Positions 37,862 to 48,433 are shown, numbered from the stretch's first letter. The stretch is 64,000 nt of DNA from Oreohelix idahoensis (GCA_024509875.1 JAMPIV010022916.1:496001-560000), one strand, 5' to 3'. The notes: generated by a model not told the origin, from the sequence alone. Translations and numbers: made by a program.

Positions 37862-39310
37862 TTATTCAGTCGCTGTTCGAGCTCTCTTTGCTTGCTTCTT
37901 GTAGTCAATCGATGAGGGGTCTCTTGTCACAGTCCAACAGTGATCAGCAAGCATTGAAGGGCTCCAATTGCCTTGATACCTTGTCTCCATAGCAGCAATG
38001 TCCTGGTGAAACCGTTCACCATGCTCATCACTGACCGCTCCACAGATTGACGTAAAGAAATCCAGATGAGAATCCAGAAAATGAATTTTCAAAGACATGT
38101 TGCAGCCAAGACTCTTATACTTCAGGAGATTTTCTACAATTTCATTGCAATTATCAGATCTGTTGTTTCCAAGAAAATTGTCCATCACTGACTTAAATGC
38201 TAGCCATGCTGCTTTTTCCTTGCCATGCAACACGCAAAGAAACTCGTCATCATGAAGAAGTTTTCGAATTTGCGGACCAACAAATACTCCCTCTTTTATT
38301 TTAGCTTTACTCAGTCTTGGAAATTTTCTGATGAGGTATTTGAAAGCCTCATCTGTTTTCTCCATTGCCTTGACAAAGTTTTTCATGAGACCCAGCTTAA
38401 TTTGCAAGGGTGGCAACAAAATCTTGCTGGTGTCGACATGTGCTGGGTTCTCAACGTTCTTACTGCGTGACCAACTGGAATTGACGAACACATTATCATT
38501 ATTCAACAAAACAGCTTTAAGACTCGTCTTGGATGAATCAATGAAAAGCCTCCACTCTTCCGGTAAGTAATTGATTTTGAGGGCTGCCATTAAACCAGAA
38601 ATGTTGTGGCACGCAGAAAGGTAACCCTCTTTGAAAAAGAATGTAATAAGCGGCTTCTGGCGGTTCCTATACACAGAAATTGTAACATCTTCTGCCAGGA
38701 GATTCCACTGTTGCAATCTGGAACCCAAAAGCTCCACCCGCTTCTTCGGCACATTCAGATCTCTTACAAGATCATTCAGTTCACCTTGGGTTATTAAGTG
38801 TGGTTAAGTGGATGTAGTTTGCTCAAAATCTGGGTCGCTTGAGGTTGATGGTTCAGGACCACCATTGTCCTCTTCTTCATCAGTGGAAGCAGCTGAAAAT
38901 GATTTTGGCACTTTGGGAACTTGCAGGTCATCGCCATGTGGTACTGGACGTATTGCAGAGGGGATGTTTAGATATTCCAGAGTCCTTTTTTTCTTCTTTG
39001 ATATGCCTTTCCCAATTGGAGGGACCATGCAAAAGTAACAGTTGTTGAGATGATCAGTAGGCTCTCTCCAAATCATTGGGACTGCAAAAGGCATAGCTTG
39101 CCTTTTGCCAGTCAACCACAGTTTAAGATGTGCTGCACATGTATTGCAGCATATGTGTGGCGCCCAGCTGTTATCTTGATCTCCTATTCTGCAGCCAAAA
39201 TACAAACTGTACGCCTTCTTAATCACTTCAGTTATATTTCGTTTTTGTGATAGAAATGTCACCTCACCACATATATAACAGAAATTATTAGCACTGTTCA
39301 CACATGTCCT
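37862..39310 (-). pseudogene. Cysteine-rich multicopy gene of unknown function, body (split, one in-frame stop)
   Basis: On minus, one frame runs from 39310 to 37862: CVNSANNFCYICGEVTFLSQ, then DNSWAPHICCNTCAAHLKLW, then MPFAVPMIWREPTDHLNNCY, then KKKKRTLEYLNIPSAIRPVP, an acidic/Ser linker, then the only stop (TAA 38804-38806). It goes on with LITQGELNDLVRDLNVPKKR, EEWRLFIDSSKTSLKAVLLN, ILLPPLQIKLGLMKNFVKAM, DEHGERFHQDIAAMETRYQG. I recognise the family: intronless, multicopy in many invertebrate genomes, always with CYICGE, LPPLxIKLGLMKNFVKA and GERFHQDI, but with no assigned function. Between AVLLNNDNVFVNS and SWSRSKNVEN about 75 residues (a second Cys-rich stretch) that I remember from relatives appear deleted in frame. 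The start lies 15 kb away at 54519. Confidence 0.8.
39295..39310. repeat. 16-bp TSD of the LINE, left copy
   Basis: TGTTCACACATGTCCT, identical to 54498-54513. It covers codons 3-8 of the split gene. Confidence 0.95.
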
Positions 39311-40741
39311 CATCATCATCATCAGTTGCCATCTCCACAACGAAGGTTGGCTGTAATGGATCTCCAACGTCTTCTGTCTCTTGTCTTGGTGGTGCACTCT
39401 GATAGACTCTTTCCTGTCCATCTTTTGATGTTATCTTCCCACTTATAGCGCTGTCTTCCCCTTGCACGTTTGCCTTCAACTCTCCCTTCTGTTATGGTCT
39501 TCTGCAAGGTGTTATGCCTTTTTATGTGGCCAAAGTATTTTAGCTGCCGAACTTTGACCTCCCTCATTAGTTCTCTTTTCATACCTAGATTTTCTAGGAC
39601 CTCCTTATTTGTTTTCATCTCTTTCCATGAGATACGCCCCATTCTTATATATATCCACATTTCAAGAGCCTCAATTCTTTCTTCCAAATGCTTATTCATC
39701 GTCCATGTTTCTGCACCATACAGAAATGCAGAATATATATAACACTTTATGATTCTCAGTTTTAATTTGTGAGATAACTGTTTGGATGTCAGTATATGTT
39801 TCATGTTGTTGAGTGTAGCTTTGGCCATTCCTATTCTCTTATTGATTTCTGTTTCACATCTGCCATCTTCTGTTATTATATGACCAAGATATACGTAGCT
39901 CTTGACTTGTTCCAGGATTTTCCCATTTACGCTTATCTTTAATGTGGGTTTATCGTCTGTTTTGCTAATTATCATTGTTTTTGTTTTCTCAATATTAATG
40001 TCGAGTCCATATTCATGACTTATACTGTTCACTTGCTTCACTAGTTCTTGTAACTCCTGTTCGCTTTCAGCTAACAACACGGTATCATCTGCATATCTAA
40101 GGTTGTTTATTGACCTTCTACTGATGTTCAGTCCTGGTATTTCCTGTATCTGTTTGAAAAAATTTTCGGTGTATAAATTAAATAGGCAGGGGGACAGCAC
40201 ACAACCTTGTCTGACACCTCTTTTTATGTCTATGTATGGTGAATAATTCCTCCCCGATCTTACTGTGGCAGTTTGCTCCCAATAAAGGTTACTGAGTATT
40301 CTTATATCCTTTCCATCAATACCTATGTCTTCGAGGCATTCAATTATTTTCTCATGATGGACTCTGTCAAAAGCCTTCTTATATGGACTCTGTCAAAAGC
40401 CTTCTTATAGTCAATGAAGCACATATACATACCTTTTTGGACCTCTGTATATTTTTCTGCTAATATTCTTAGGCAAAATATTGCCTCTCTTGTTCCACTG
40501 TTCCGTCTAAAACCAAACTGTTCTTCTTGGATTTCGCTGTCTACTTTACTTTTTATTCTTTCCTGTATGATTTTGAGCCGTATCTTAATTGCATGACTCA
40601 TCAGGCTGATTGTTCCGAAGTCTGAACATTCTGTTGCATTTGTTTTTTTGGGCAATATTATGAAAACTGATGTCTTCATGTCGTGTGGTATATATCCTGT
40701 ATTGTATATATCGTTGCATATTTCTGTGATTGTATCTATAC
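39311..40741 (-). pseudogene. APE-type LINE (L4), RT C-terminal part and 3' end
   Basis: Minus strand, two frames. 40679-40344 has FGTISLMSHAIKIRLKIIQE, EEQFGFRRNSGTREAIFCLR and CFIDYKKAFDRVH (first catalytic Asp). 40200-39322 has LSPCLFNLYTENFF, NLRYADDTVLLAESEQELQE (YADD box), KSYVYLGHIITEDGRCETEI, LRIIKCYIYSAFLYGAETWT, RQLKFFGHIKRH-like and GRQRYKWEDNIKRWTGKSL. A 26-bp tandem duplication (TGGACTCTGTCAAAAGCC..., 40358 and 40384) causes the frame break. The 3' end is (GATGAT)n, abutting the TSD. The piece upstream of 40741 (IDTITEICNDIYNTG) joins directly to an LTR; the RT region before it is missing. Confidence 0.92.
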
Positions 40742-43141
40742 TGTCGTAAATTTATTTTGAGAGAAAAGAGTCGTAGAAATAGTGGTCCGGTTTAGAGTGG
40801 AAAATGATGATGGAAAGCTCAGTGATAGAAAATGTAGATATTAAATAGTTGCTTCACAGCGTGCTGGAGGAGAGTAAAGATAGACTTATTTACGACAACT
40901 CGCTTCTCTCAATCTTCTCTTCCGCTCTCCTGGTCAAACAATTATTTGCCAGTTTTCCAGACTCGCATCTGCGCGCACACCGATTTGGTGTTTTTCACAC
41001 ACACAGACAATGTAGATACAAACTATATTAAACGAATAGGGGAAAAGTTGGGCTTTGGGTATATCCAACACAGAACTAAATGAGTTTATGTGATTTTATT
41101 CACTTTAAACATCAATCACTAACAAATATCAGGTATTACATAAATTATCATAAGTACACAAATGCAAATAACAAATTTGGGAGGGGTGAAGAAGATTGGT
41201 ATCGACTAAGCCCTTCCCGCTTATTAGACAAAGATAAACCCAGTCCAGAGATAGATAATATCAGGAACATGGGTACGTTAACCTAACAGTGAAGTTAATT
41301 ACTCTGAAAAGAGGTGTTACCAAATTAGTTATGGTGGTAGACAAAAAATACTGTTATCCCAACTGGTGTTTTCCCTTTACTAAGCAAAGAAAAAAAGGGG
41401 GGGGGGATGAAACAGAGTTAACAAATTATCCCACTAAAGGAACAATGCCGGGTATACAGAAAACGTATTACCCGGTAGGCAAGTTAACAAATGGTTTGTT
41501 GCAAAAAAATTAAATCTCCTGTCATTCATACACACTGTGCGGATCCACACTCATATACACCACACACTTACCGAGTTGCAGCATCAGACAATCCCTTAGA
41601 ATGATAAACACAATAATTAACTCTTGACGTATGACAACTGTCTAGTCCTTCTATGTCCCGCCCCAGATAATGCGAGGATTCACTGAGAGCAAATATTCCC
41701 GCTTATCGCCGGACTTGAAGTTCTAAGAGTTCTTGTGTTTTATTATAAAGAAACGAGTCTATGGGATGGCACTGACGCAGTTCGACATAGGGGTGAAAAA
41801 TGAGGTGATGGTATAATCCTTCACTGCGTGATGATAGCCACTGACCGGTAAAGTTTTTTTTAATCCAGTGAGGAAAAACTCTGCTCGGTCACATTCAGGT
41901 AAATCGGTAATCTCTCACAATAGAGCAGTATATAAACTATCGCTACTGGCACTGTTCATCTTCCAGTTTATCTTACAGATTTAATTTGATGATAATAATC
42001 AAATGATCTTGGGTAGGCTTTCTTTCATGTAATTATGTTAGCTAGGCCGTACCGGACCACCACAAGATTTACTTTAAAAAAATGTCTCATCAAACTGTCT
42101 GGAAGTTTAAGAACCGAGTATGGAAACTCTGAAAGATTTCGTTATTGCTGGGATTGCAAAAGGTGATCAATCTAGAGAAAAAGATAGAAAACCCATAACA
42201 ACATAATCATACTTTAAAACAAATAATCTTCTAAGCGCGCGATAAATTTCCCGTTAAGCCTATAATACACTCGAGTATTTAATTATGTATTTAATAAACA
42301 CTGCGCGAGTTCTAGTGGTTTAATCACACATCTATAAATATAGGACTTAACTAAATTTATTAATTATAAATTCCTTCGCGACTTTAAAAGTTAATTTAAG
42401 CATCTATTATCTTTTGAAATAATATAATAGATAGATCATTATATTTACAACTGGAACTATTGAGACGGTTTAATTTAATAGGTTTAAATTAACACAAAAT
42501 CCAATGAAATATAATGAATGAACTAGACCACTGATCACTTTACACAATATATATATTACCGCTTTGCACAGAAATAGAATTCACTGCAAATAAAATGAAA
42601 ATCCATGGGATAATCTAGCAAGATTTCAAATATCGCTAGTGCTACTATCAAGTTCTGGCCAGCGAATGATAACGTGTCTATTCTTCATGGTCTATTTAGC
42701 TAAAATGGAATGTAAGTTGAGTGGGACATGATAAACTTGACAGCTTATTTGATCTCATGAACTTTTGGGGATCTGACCGCCAAATCAAGAGAAGAAGCCG
42801 CCCCCTGGTCTTCGTATCTCCGTTCGCTGCTGCCCGTTTCGGCTTTCCCCCGTTCGCTCGGTTGCGATTGACACCGAGACGCGAAATTAGCGGCAAGCAA
42901 CTGCGTCTCGTATCAGGGACCACTACTGTCTTTGATAACGCCGATAGTCTCCCCTGAAATCCCTCAGTCTGTCTCTTTGATCTCGTGCCGCGTACTAAAT
43001 GAGTCCCGGTGGAATGAGTTCTGGCAAACGAAAAGTTACAACAAATGTTCAGGGGTTCTAATGTTATGAAAAGCTAAAAGTCCCTTTAAATCATCCATCA
43101 TATCAGGGAGAATTCACTTGTCAAACTAGACGTACGTCACA
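40742..43141 (-). repeat. 3' LTR of the Gmr1-type retrotransposon
   Basis: About 2.4 kb. On minus it begins TGTGACGTACGTCTAG and ends TTACGACA. It is nearly identical to 48434-50827 (roughly ten substitutions and a few homopolymer indels by eye). The purine-rich tract CTAAAAGTGGGGACGAT stands just 5' of it, as expected for a polypurine tract. ORFs inside the LTR occur identically in both LTRs and are not genes. Confidence 0.95.
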
Positions 43142-43180
43142 ATCGTCCCCACTTTTAGACATGAAACCATTTTTCATGTT

Positions 43181-46100
43181 TCATTTTTTGACAATGGAGG
43201 TGACCTGATTGGTGATTTTAGGATGAGTGGTATCTTCAGTTTGCTCTTCTTCCTCTGTAGACCAGTTTCTACTCAGGAAATCAGCCCCGACATTCTGTCT
43301 TCCCGGAATATATTCCACTTTGAAAGAATAAACGCTTAAAAGAAGCGCCCAACGCATGATCCTTGCGTTAAATTCTTTATTGGCACCAAAAAATGCTAAC
43401 GGAGCGTGGTCTGTTTGCACCGTGAAAGATGTACCATAAAGAAACTCATGATGGCGTCTGATACCGTCAATCAGAGCAAGACATTCCCTTTCAACTACGC
43501 TGTAGTTCCGTTCCGCTTTATTTAATTTCCGACTGCCATAGGCAACTGGAAATAGCATGTTCAGGTCACTGTCATCGGCTTGAAGCAGTGTTGACCCGAT
43601 GCCCTGACCTGACGCGTCGACTCTCAGTACAAAAGGTTTCTTGAGGTCAGGCAACCTCAAAATGGGGTATGCAGACAACTGTCCTTTCAAAGTGCTATAC
43701 GCGTGTTCGCACTTTTGATCCCATATGACCTTATCAGGACAACCTTTCTTTGTGAGGTCAGTCAGAGGTGCCGTCAGTCCGTTGAAGTTCTGGATGTACT
43801 TCTGATAGTATGCACATAGCGATATGAAGGAACGTACGTCTTTCTTCGTTCGGGGTCTTTTTGCTGCCATTATTTTCTCCACGTTCTTCTTAATAGGCCA
43901 ACTGCATCCGTGAGAAATAGTGTGCCCCAGGAAGTCTAACTGTTCAAACCCGATGAGACATTTGCTAGGTCTGGCTGTGAGACCCGTTTCCTGTAGTCTC
44001 CTGAGGAGCATAGCAACCGTAGCAATATGTTCTTCATAGGTTTCCGATGCAATTAAGATGTCATCCATGAAATTATGGATATGGGGACTTTGCAAAGGTT
44101 GTAGAAGCTTCCTCATCATCCTGGTGAACACTCCTGGTGCATTATGCAAACCGAACGGCATCACGTTAAATGTGTAATGTCCTTCACTAGTGCTGAAAGC
44201 TAACAAAGGTTTAATTTCCTCCTTGACTGGTATTTGATAATAACCTTTGCTGAGGTCAATCTTGGAGAAGATCTTTGCTTTGCTGAGCTTGGTGAACAAC
44301 TCAGAAACAGTTTGGAGAGGTTCGGGCTGGAATTCCGTTACAGCGTTTAGCAACCTGTAATCAATGCACAGCCGAACTTCCTTATTGGGCTTCTGCAACA
44401 GCACTACACTCGAGCTGTAAGGAGATGTAGACTCACTGATAATTCCTGCCTGACGCAGCTTGTCTATTTCTCCGCGAAGTGCATCAGCTTTAGCGTACGG
44501 GATGGGGTAAACTCTGGTTTGAACAGGGGTCTCGTTTGTTAATTTCATATCAAATTCAATGAGATTTGTTCGACCAGGTACATCCGTTAAGACTGCACTG
44601 TACTGTTTTAGTAGAGCCCTGGTTTCTGTTTGTTGTTCTGGTGAGAGATTGTCGCCGAACTTGACATCTTTAAAGGATTCTGTGGGTTGCAATGGATACT
44701 CCATGCAACCATCATCATCTTCCTCGTCTTCCGTTGCTATGGCGACAGCCAGGAGATGCTCGGAGGATGGCACCGGTCTTTCCAAATATTTCTTTAGCAG
44801 ATTTATGTGGAAGACCTTCTCCTTTCCTTTGATGGAGATCTTGTAGTTGGTACGTGAGATCTTTTTAAGGACGGTAAACGGTCCTTGCCATCCGATGCGA
44901 AGTTTATTGCTTCCGGTTGGAAGTAGCAATAGGACTTTCTCCCCTGGTTGTAGTTCTCTCTCTTTTGCAGCTTTGTTGTATCTTTTAGTAATTTTAGCGC
45001 GGGCTTTCTTAAGGTTGGTAGTAGCTAGATCCCATCCTAGCTTTAGCCTTTCCTTAAGCTCAGATACGTACTTGCTTGCAGAGACGACTGTCTCGTCAGC
45101 CTTCTGGTCTGTCAGGGACCGAAGTAAGGCTTCTAGTGGCCCCTTAATAGGTCTGCCAAATAAAAGTGTAGCTGGCGCAAAACCCGTAGACGCTTGGGGT
45201 ACCTCTCGGTAGGCGAATAAGGCAGCCGATATATATTGGTCCCAGTCTTCCGGTTTCTCCTGACCCAGCTTACGTAACATCATGGTGAGGGTACCGTTAA
45301 AACGTTCCACGAGCCCATTTCCGGCCGGATGGTAGGGACTTGTGTGGATATGTTTGGCCCTCAAGATCTTAAAGATCTCCTCCATTAACAGGCTACGGAA
45401 TTGGGATCCATTGTCCGTCAAAACTTGTTGAGGGAATCCCAACCGTGTAAAAATTTGCACAAGGGCTTCTGCGACATGCTTGGAATTAGTGCATGGTAGC
45501 GGTACGGCTTCGGCCCACATAGTGCAAGTGTCAACTAAGGTCAGGATGAACCTGTTCCTTCTTTTGGTCTTTTCCAGAGGACCAATAATGTCGACAGCAA
45601 CCCGTTCAAATGGAGTCCCTACTATTGGCATTTGCCCCATAGGTACTGGGGGTGTCAAGTGCTTGGGTGCTACCCGTTGGCACTGGGCGCAGGATTTCAC
45701 ATACCTGACAATGTCAGAGTTCATTCCTGGCCACCAATAGTGGTTTTTTATTCGCTGAATAGTGGCGTTTTGTCCCATATGTCCGCTAAAGGGAAGAGAG
45801 TGCCCCATTTCTAAGATCTGGTTTCTGTACTGCGTCGGTACTAGGAGCTGGTTATTCCCCGTGTCCGGGTTGCCCGTTCTACGATACAATACACCATCCT
45901 TAGAAAAGATGTCTCCGTTGTGTCTGGGGTCCTTAGCCATGGGCAGTTTTTTAAAGCAGGGCGCCAGAGTAGGGTCCTTTTGTTGCGCCTCCTTCAGTTC
46001 ATTCGGCAACAAGTTTGGCGCAGGCTCCCTCTCCTTCTTGGCTTGCCCTCTTGTGGTTACCGCTGCCACAATCGGCTCCTTAGGTCTCCCAATGAACACA

Positions 46101-46450
46101 TATCTACATCCCAGGATAACTGGGTAGATCGGATCATCCATTATGGCCGCTTTAATAACTCCTCTGACAAAGTCAGAGTGTATTTCTACCAGTGCGATAG
46201 GAAGCGTCCTGGGTGCGTCACTCCTGAAAACTCCACTAAGTTTGACGGTTTCCTCTGTCTCCTGACCTGGTTTGACTAGGTGTCTAGCAACAATACAACT
46301 AAAACTTAATCCAGTGTCAAAGAGACAAGTAGTTGAGGTACCATTCAAAATTACAGTTCCTCGAGTTGAGGGTCGGTCCCCCAGGTTGAGAATCACTGAC
46401 GTTGACTCTACCTTTCGAGGCTGTATGCAAACATCCAATGCGGTTTGCAC
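43181..46450 (-). CDS. pol: Ty3/gypsy (Gmr1-type) Pol: protease-integrase-RT-RNase H
   Basis: An intact frame of 1089 codons, open further upstream and overlapping gag in another frame; no ATG at the marked start, so it is probably made by ribosomal frameshifting. Residue positions from the marked start: protease LFDTG (45-47 DTG); integrase zinc finger H217, H224, C254, C257; integrase core D287 (VDIIGPL), D346 (LTDNGSQF) and E382 (GLVERFNG), giving DD35E; then RT with LCIDYRLLN (about 695), MPFGLHNAP and FMDDILI (794-797 carry the two Asp); RNase H with VLRVDASGQG (about 944) and TDHAPL; ending in an acidic tail. Integrase lies before RT, the Ty1/copia order, while RT and RNase H sequences are Ty3/gypsy-like. 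No stop or frameshift: a very young copy. Confidence 0.95.
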   Translation of the reverse strand: MQTALDVCIQPRKVESTSVILNLGDRPSTRGTVILNGTSTTCLFDTGLSFSCIVARHLVKPGQETEETVKLSGVFRSDAPRTLPIALVEIHSDFVRGVIKAAIMDDPIYPVILGCRYVFIGRPKEPIVAAVTTRGQAKKEREPAPNLLPNELKEAQQKDPTLAPCFKKLPMAKDPRHNGDIFSKDGVLYRRTGNPDTGNNQLLVPTQYRNQILEMGHSLPFSGHMGQNATIQRIKNHYWWPGMNSDIVRYVKSCAQCQRVAPKHLTPPVPMGQMPIVGTPFERVAVDIIGPLEKTKRRNRFILTLVDTCTMWAEAVPLPCTNSKHVAEALVQIFTRLGFPQQVLTDNGSQFRSLLMEEIFKILRAKHIHTSPYHPAGNGLVERFNGTLTMMLRKLGQEKPEDWDQYISAALFAYREVPQASTGFAPATLLFGRPIKGPLEALLRSLTDQKADETVVSASKYVSELKERLKLGWDLATTNLKKARAKITKRYNKAAKERELQPGEKVLLLLPTGSNKLRIGWQGPFTVLKKISRTNYKISIKGKEKVFHINLLKKYLERPVPSSEHLLAVAIATEDEEDDDGCMEYPLQPTESFKDVKFGDNLSPEQQTETRALLKQYSAVLTDVPGRTNLIEFDMKLTNETPVQTRVYPIPYAKADALRGEIDKLRQAGIISESTSPYSSSVVLLQKPNKEVRLCIDYRLLNAVTEFQPEPLQTVSELFTKLSKAKIFSKIDLSKGYYQIPVKEEIKPLLAFSTSEGHYTFNVMPFGLHNAPGVFTRMMRKLLQPLQSPHIHNFMDDILIASETYEEHIATVAMLLRRLQETGLTARPSKCLIGFEQLDFLGHTISHGCSWPIKKNVEKIMAAKRPRTKKDVRSFISLCAYYQKYIQNFNGLTAPLTDLTKKGCPDKVIWDQKCEHAYSTLKGQLSAYPILRLPDLKKPFVLRVDASGQGIGSTLLQADDSDLNMLFPVAYGSRKLNKAERNYSVVERECLALIDGIRRHHEFLYGTSFTVQTDHAPLAFFGANKEFNARIMRWALLLSVYSFKVEYIPGRQNVGADFLSRNWSTEEEEQTEDTTHPKITNQVTSIVKK

Positions 46451-47507
46451 CGGTTTGTTTGCCCTGATCAGACGTTCCTGGTGTAGGGGTCTTCCCTTTT
46501 CCTTGACCTTGGTGGCCGCGCTGCCACGTAGGCTTGTTGGGTTGATCAGAATTGTTGTTGGGGGGGTATCGGGTTTTGTAGAATTTCGATTTTTCCTGGG
46601 GAGGTTTCTGGGTATTGTTATCTCGTTGGTTATAATGTTGAGAGGAAGTGGAAGAATAGGATGCCTGCTCTAGATTCTGTTTTCGAGATGGCTCATCGGT
46701 GGGTTTACGTTTAGTGCTGGGAAGTTCGGCCATTGCATTGCTATAGCGTTCGGCTTTATTGAGTATGTCTTCAAGCCTGACTGCCCCCTGTTCAGCCAAA
46801 AATCTACGAGTTTCATTCGACAAAGTGGATTTTATCTGCTCCACAAGAACAAGTTCGAGGAGTCCCTCATATGAAAGAGGTAGGTCAGATAATTCAATGC
46901 ACTTTGTCAGATAACCCGTGAGACGTGAAGAGAACTGGGGAAATGTTTCCGTGCTCTCTTTTCGGCTGTTTCTGAACAACTGCAGAAACTTTCGGGCAGT
47001 CATCTCAAACTGCTGTAGTAAGGCCTTCTTCAACAGGTCATAATCATGTTGATTCGGTCCCAGCTTTGTGTACACGTCATAAGCATTGCCTTTCAGTGAC
47101 GTTGAAAGTTTGAGCGCCCAGCGGGTACTCTCTAACCCATAAAGATTCGCGAGTCTCTCGAATTTTTCTAGGTAGCTGTCAATTTTTTCGTTAGGGCTAG
47201 GAAAAGATTCTAAAGAAAACGACATAGCAGTTAATTGGGCAGACTGAGTGCTGGAGAGATCCATTGTTTGAGACTGGGGCGAAGACGGCTCTCCATTATT
47301 TGAAGTAGAGGCACTCCGACTCTCTAAAGCCTTGAGCGCTAATTCATGCTGTCTTTCCTTGTCTCTCTCTTCGCGTTGTTCTCTCCTTCTCTCTCTCCTT
47401 CTCTCTTTCCCTGCGGGCGTCCATCTCTGCCTCAATTTTCTTCTGCTCCAATTGACGATCGTCCGCTTCTTTCTTCCTAGCTTCTGCCCTCTCTTCCTCC
47501 GCGTCAT
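46317..47507 (-). CDS. gag: Gag of the Gmr1-type retrotransposon, main part
   Basis: 396-codon frame. A coiled, Arg/Glu-rich start leads to SFSLESFPSPNEKIDSYLEK, then ALKLSTSLKGNAYDVYTKLG, then QQFEMTARKFLQLFRNSRKE, then ETRRFLAEQGAVRLEDILNK. This is the capsid-like core common to gypsy Gag proteins. It is followed by a Gln/Asn/Lys-rich tail (GHQGQGKGKTPTPGTSDQGK). No CCHC zinc knuckle is seen. The true N-terminus is in another frame (47613), so a frameshift lies in the (GA)-rich stretch 47344-47420. The end overlaps pol. Confidence 0.85.
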   Translation of the reverse strand: MTRRKRGQKLGRKKRTIVNWSRRKLRQRWTPAGKERRRERRREQREERDKERQHELALKALESRSASTSNNGEPSSPQSQTMDLSSTQSAQLTAMSFSLESFPSPNEKIDSYLEKFERLANLYGLESTRWALKLSTSLKGNAYDVYTKLGPNQHDYDLLKKALLQQFEMTARKFLQLFRNSRKESTETFPQFSSRLTGYLTKCIELSDLPLSYEGLLELVLVEQIKSTLSNETRRFLAEQGAVRLEDILNKAERYSNAMAELPSTKRKPTDEPSRKQNLEQASYSSTSSQHYNQRDNNTQKPPQEKSKFYKTRYPPNNNSDQPNKPTWQRGHQGQGKGKTPTPGTSDQGKQTGANRIGCLHTASKGRVNVSDSQPGGPTLNSRNCNFEWYLNYLSL

Positions 47508-47613
47508 ACCTTTGAAGTTCCTGGTTGATAAACAGATTCGCAGCTTCTGTGTCTAGTCCTGAGTCCTTGGCCTCTTGCCTCAAAAGGGATCTTATCCTAA
47601 TTCTCTCTGCCAT
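47344..47613 (-). CDS. gag: Gag N-terminus (frame-shifted piece)
   Basis: From ATG 47613: MAERIRIRSLLRQEAKDSG, then LFINQELQRYDAEEERAEAR, then EREKEREKERTTRRERQGK. The Glu/Arg coiled coil continues in the frame of the main Gag piece, so one indel in the GAGAGA tract probably separates them. It could be a real mutation in this otherwise intact element or a sequencing error in a low-complexity tract. Confidence 0.75.
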   Translation of the reverse strand: MAERIRIRSLLRQEAKDSGLDTEAANLFINQELQRYDAEEERAEARKKEADDRQLEQKKIEAEMDARREREKEREKERTTRRERQGKTA

Positions 47614-48409
47614 TGTCAAAGAACTGGATGCTTCTAAGACTAGAGAATAGTAAGATGGAACAAGAAGGGGAAAACTCAAAGCCGCTACGAAAAAAAAAAA
47701 ACCAAAGTAAAAAAAAATTTACTTGAGTTACCTCCTACCTGTACTGTGCAAACTTATCGCTGCTATTATCTGGCAATTAAGGCTCTAAACGCAAGCGACT
47801 ATGCCACTAAATGGTAAGTTACACTGGAAAAGAATCTACTTTTACTAACAGTAGAGAAAAATTTAAATTAAAACAATTTAAAAGGAAAAAAAAAAAAAAA
47901 ATTTTCCCCTAAATTTTAAATCTCTGACAACAAACTCCGTCCCTAAAGTCAATTATTGAGATGAGACGTTGTTAACTTAATTTTTAAAAATCAGAACAAT
48001 CCGTCTTTAGCTAAGCTCAACTCTTTTTAACTTCAAAAACCTTAGTGACTGTAAAACAATCACGCAATCCCAGCAACTCTTATAAAGAAAGAAATTGAAT
48101 TATCTCCGCCAGAGGATAATTAAAATAGCAAATATTTTTGTTTATCTGTACTTTCTACTGCTGTGGAGAGAAAACAACCTGTAAATATGCTGTGTGGACA
48201 ACCCAAATACTTAAAGAACGTTTGTCTAGGGGTGTAATTATTTATTTATTTCCCTAATTCACAAGACAAATCATTCACACTCTACCTAGTTAGACCCAGA
48301 CTAAATCAGACTCAAAATATCTTTAACCCGGCTATGCGATTGCCTCAAATGTAGCTCAAGATCCCAGAACCAGCCCACAAATATGTGTGCATCAAATGTA
48401 TCTCAAAAT

Positions 48410-48433
48410 AATCCCGGCGAGCCAGCCAAATAT
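48410..48433 (-). promoter_or_regulatory. Putative tRNA primer binding site
   Basis: On minus, three bases after the LTR end: TTTGGCTGGCTCGCCGGGAT. It starts with TGG, the complement of a tRNA CCA end. The next base pairs with a G discriminator, which would suit a serine tRNA. Primer identity not verified. Confidence 0.5.

Noticed and set aside
37862..39310. Use of an alternative genetic code because both neighbouring genes have a single in-frame TAA
   Set aside because: Pol of the LTR element and the other frames use TAA/TAG/TGA as ordinary stops; two stops in decaying mobile genes need no special code.
42696..42957. Overlapping frames of 75-78 codons in a GC-rich patch, seen again at 50390-50651
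   Set aside because: They lie inside the two LTRs and are identical because the LTRs are identical; probably regulatory sequence, not protein.
46317..46500. CCHC zinc knuckle in Gag
   Set aside because: Only one isolated Cys (GCLHTASKG) near the end of the frame; no C-x2-C-x4-H-x4-C pattern.
44559..46673. Several plus-strand frames of 86-133 codons
   Set aside because: Antisense shadows of the intact pol and gag frames.
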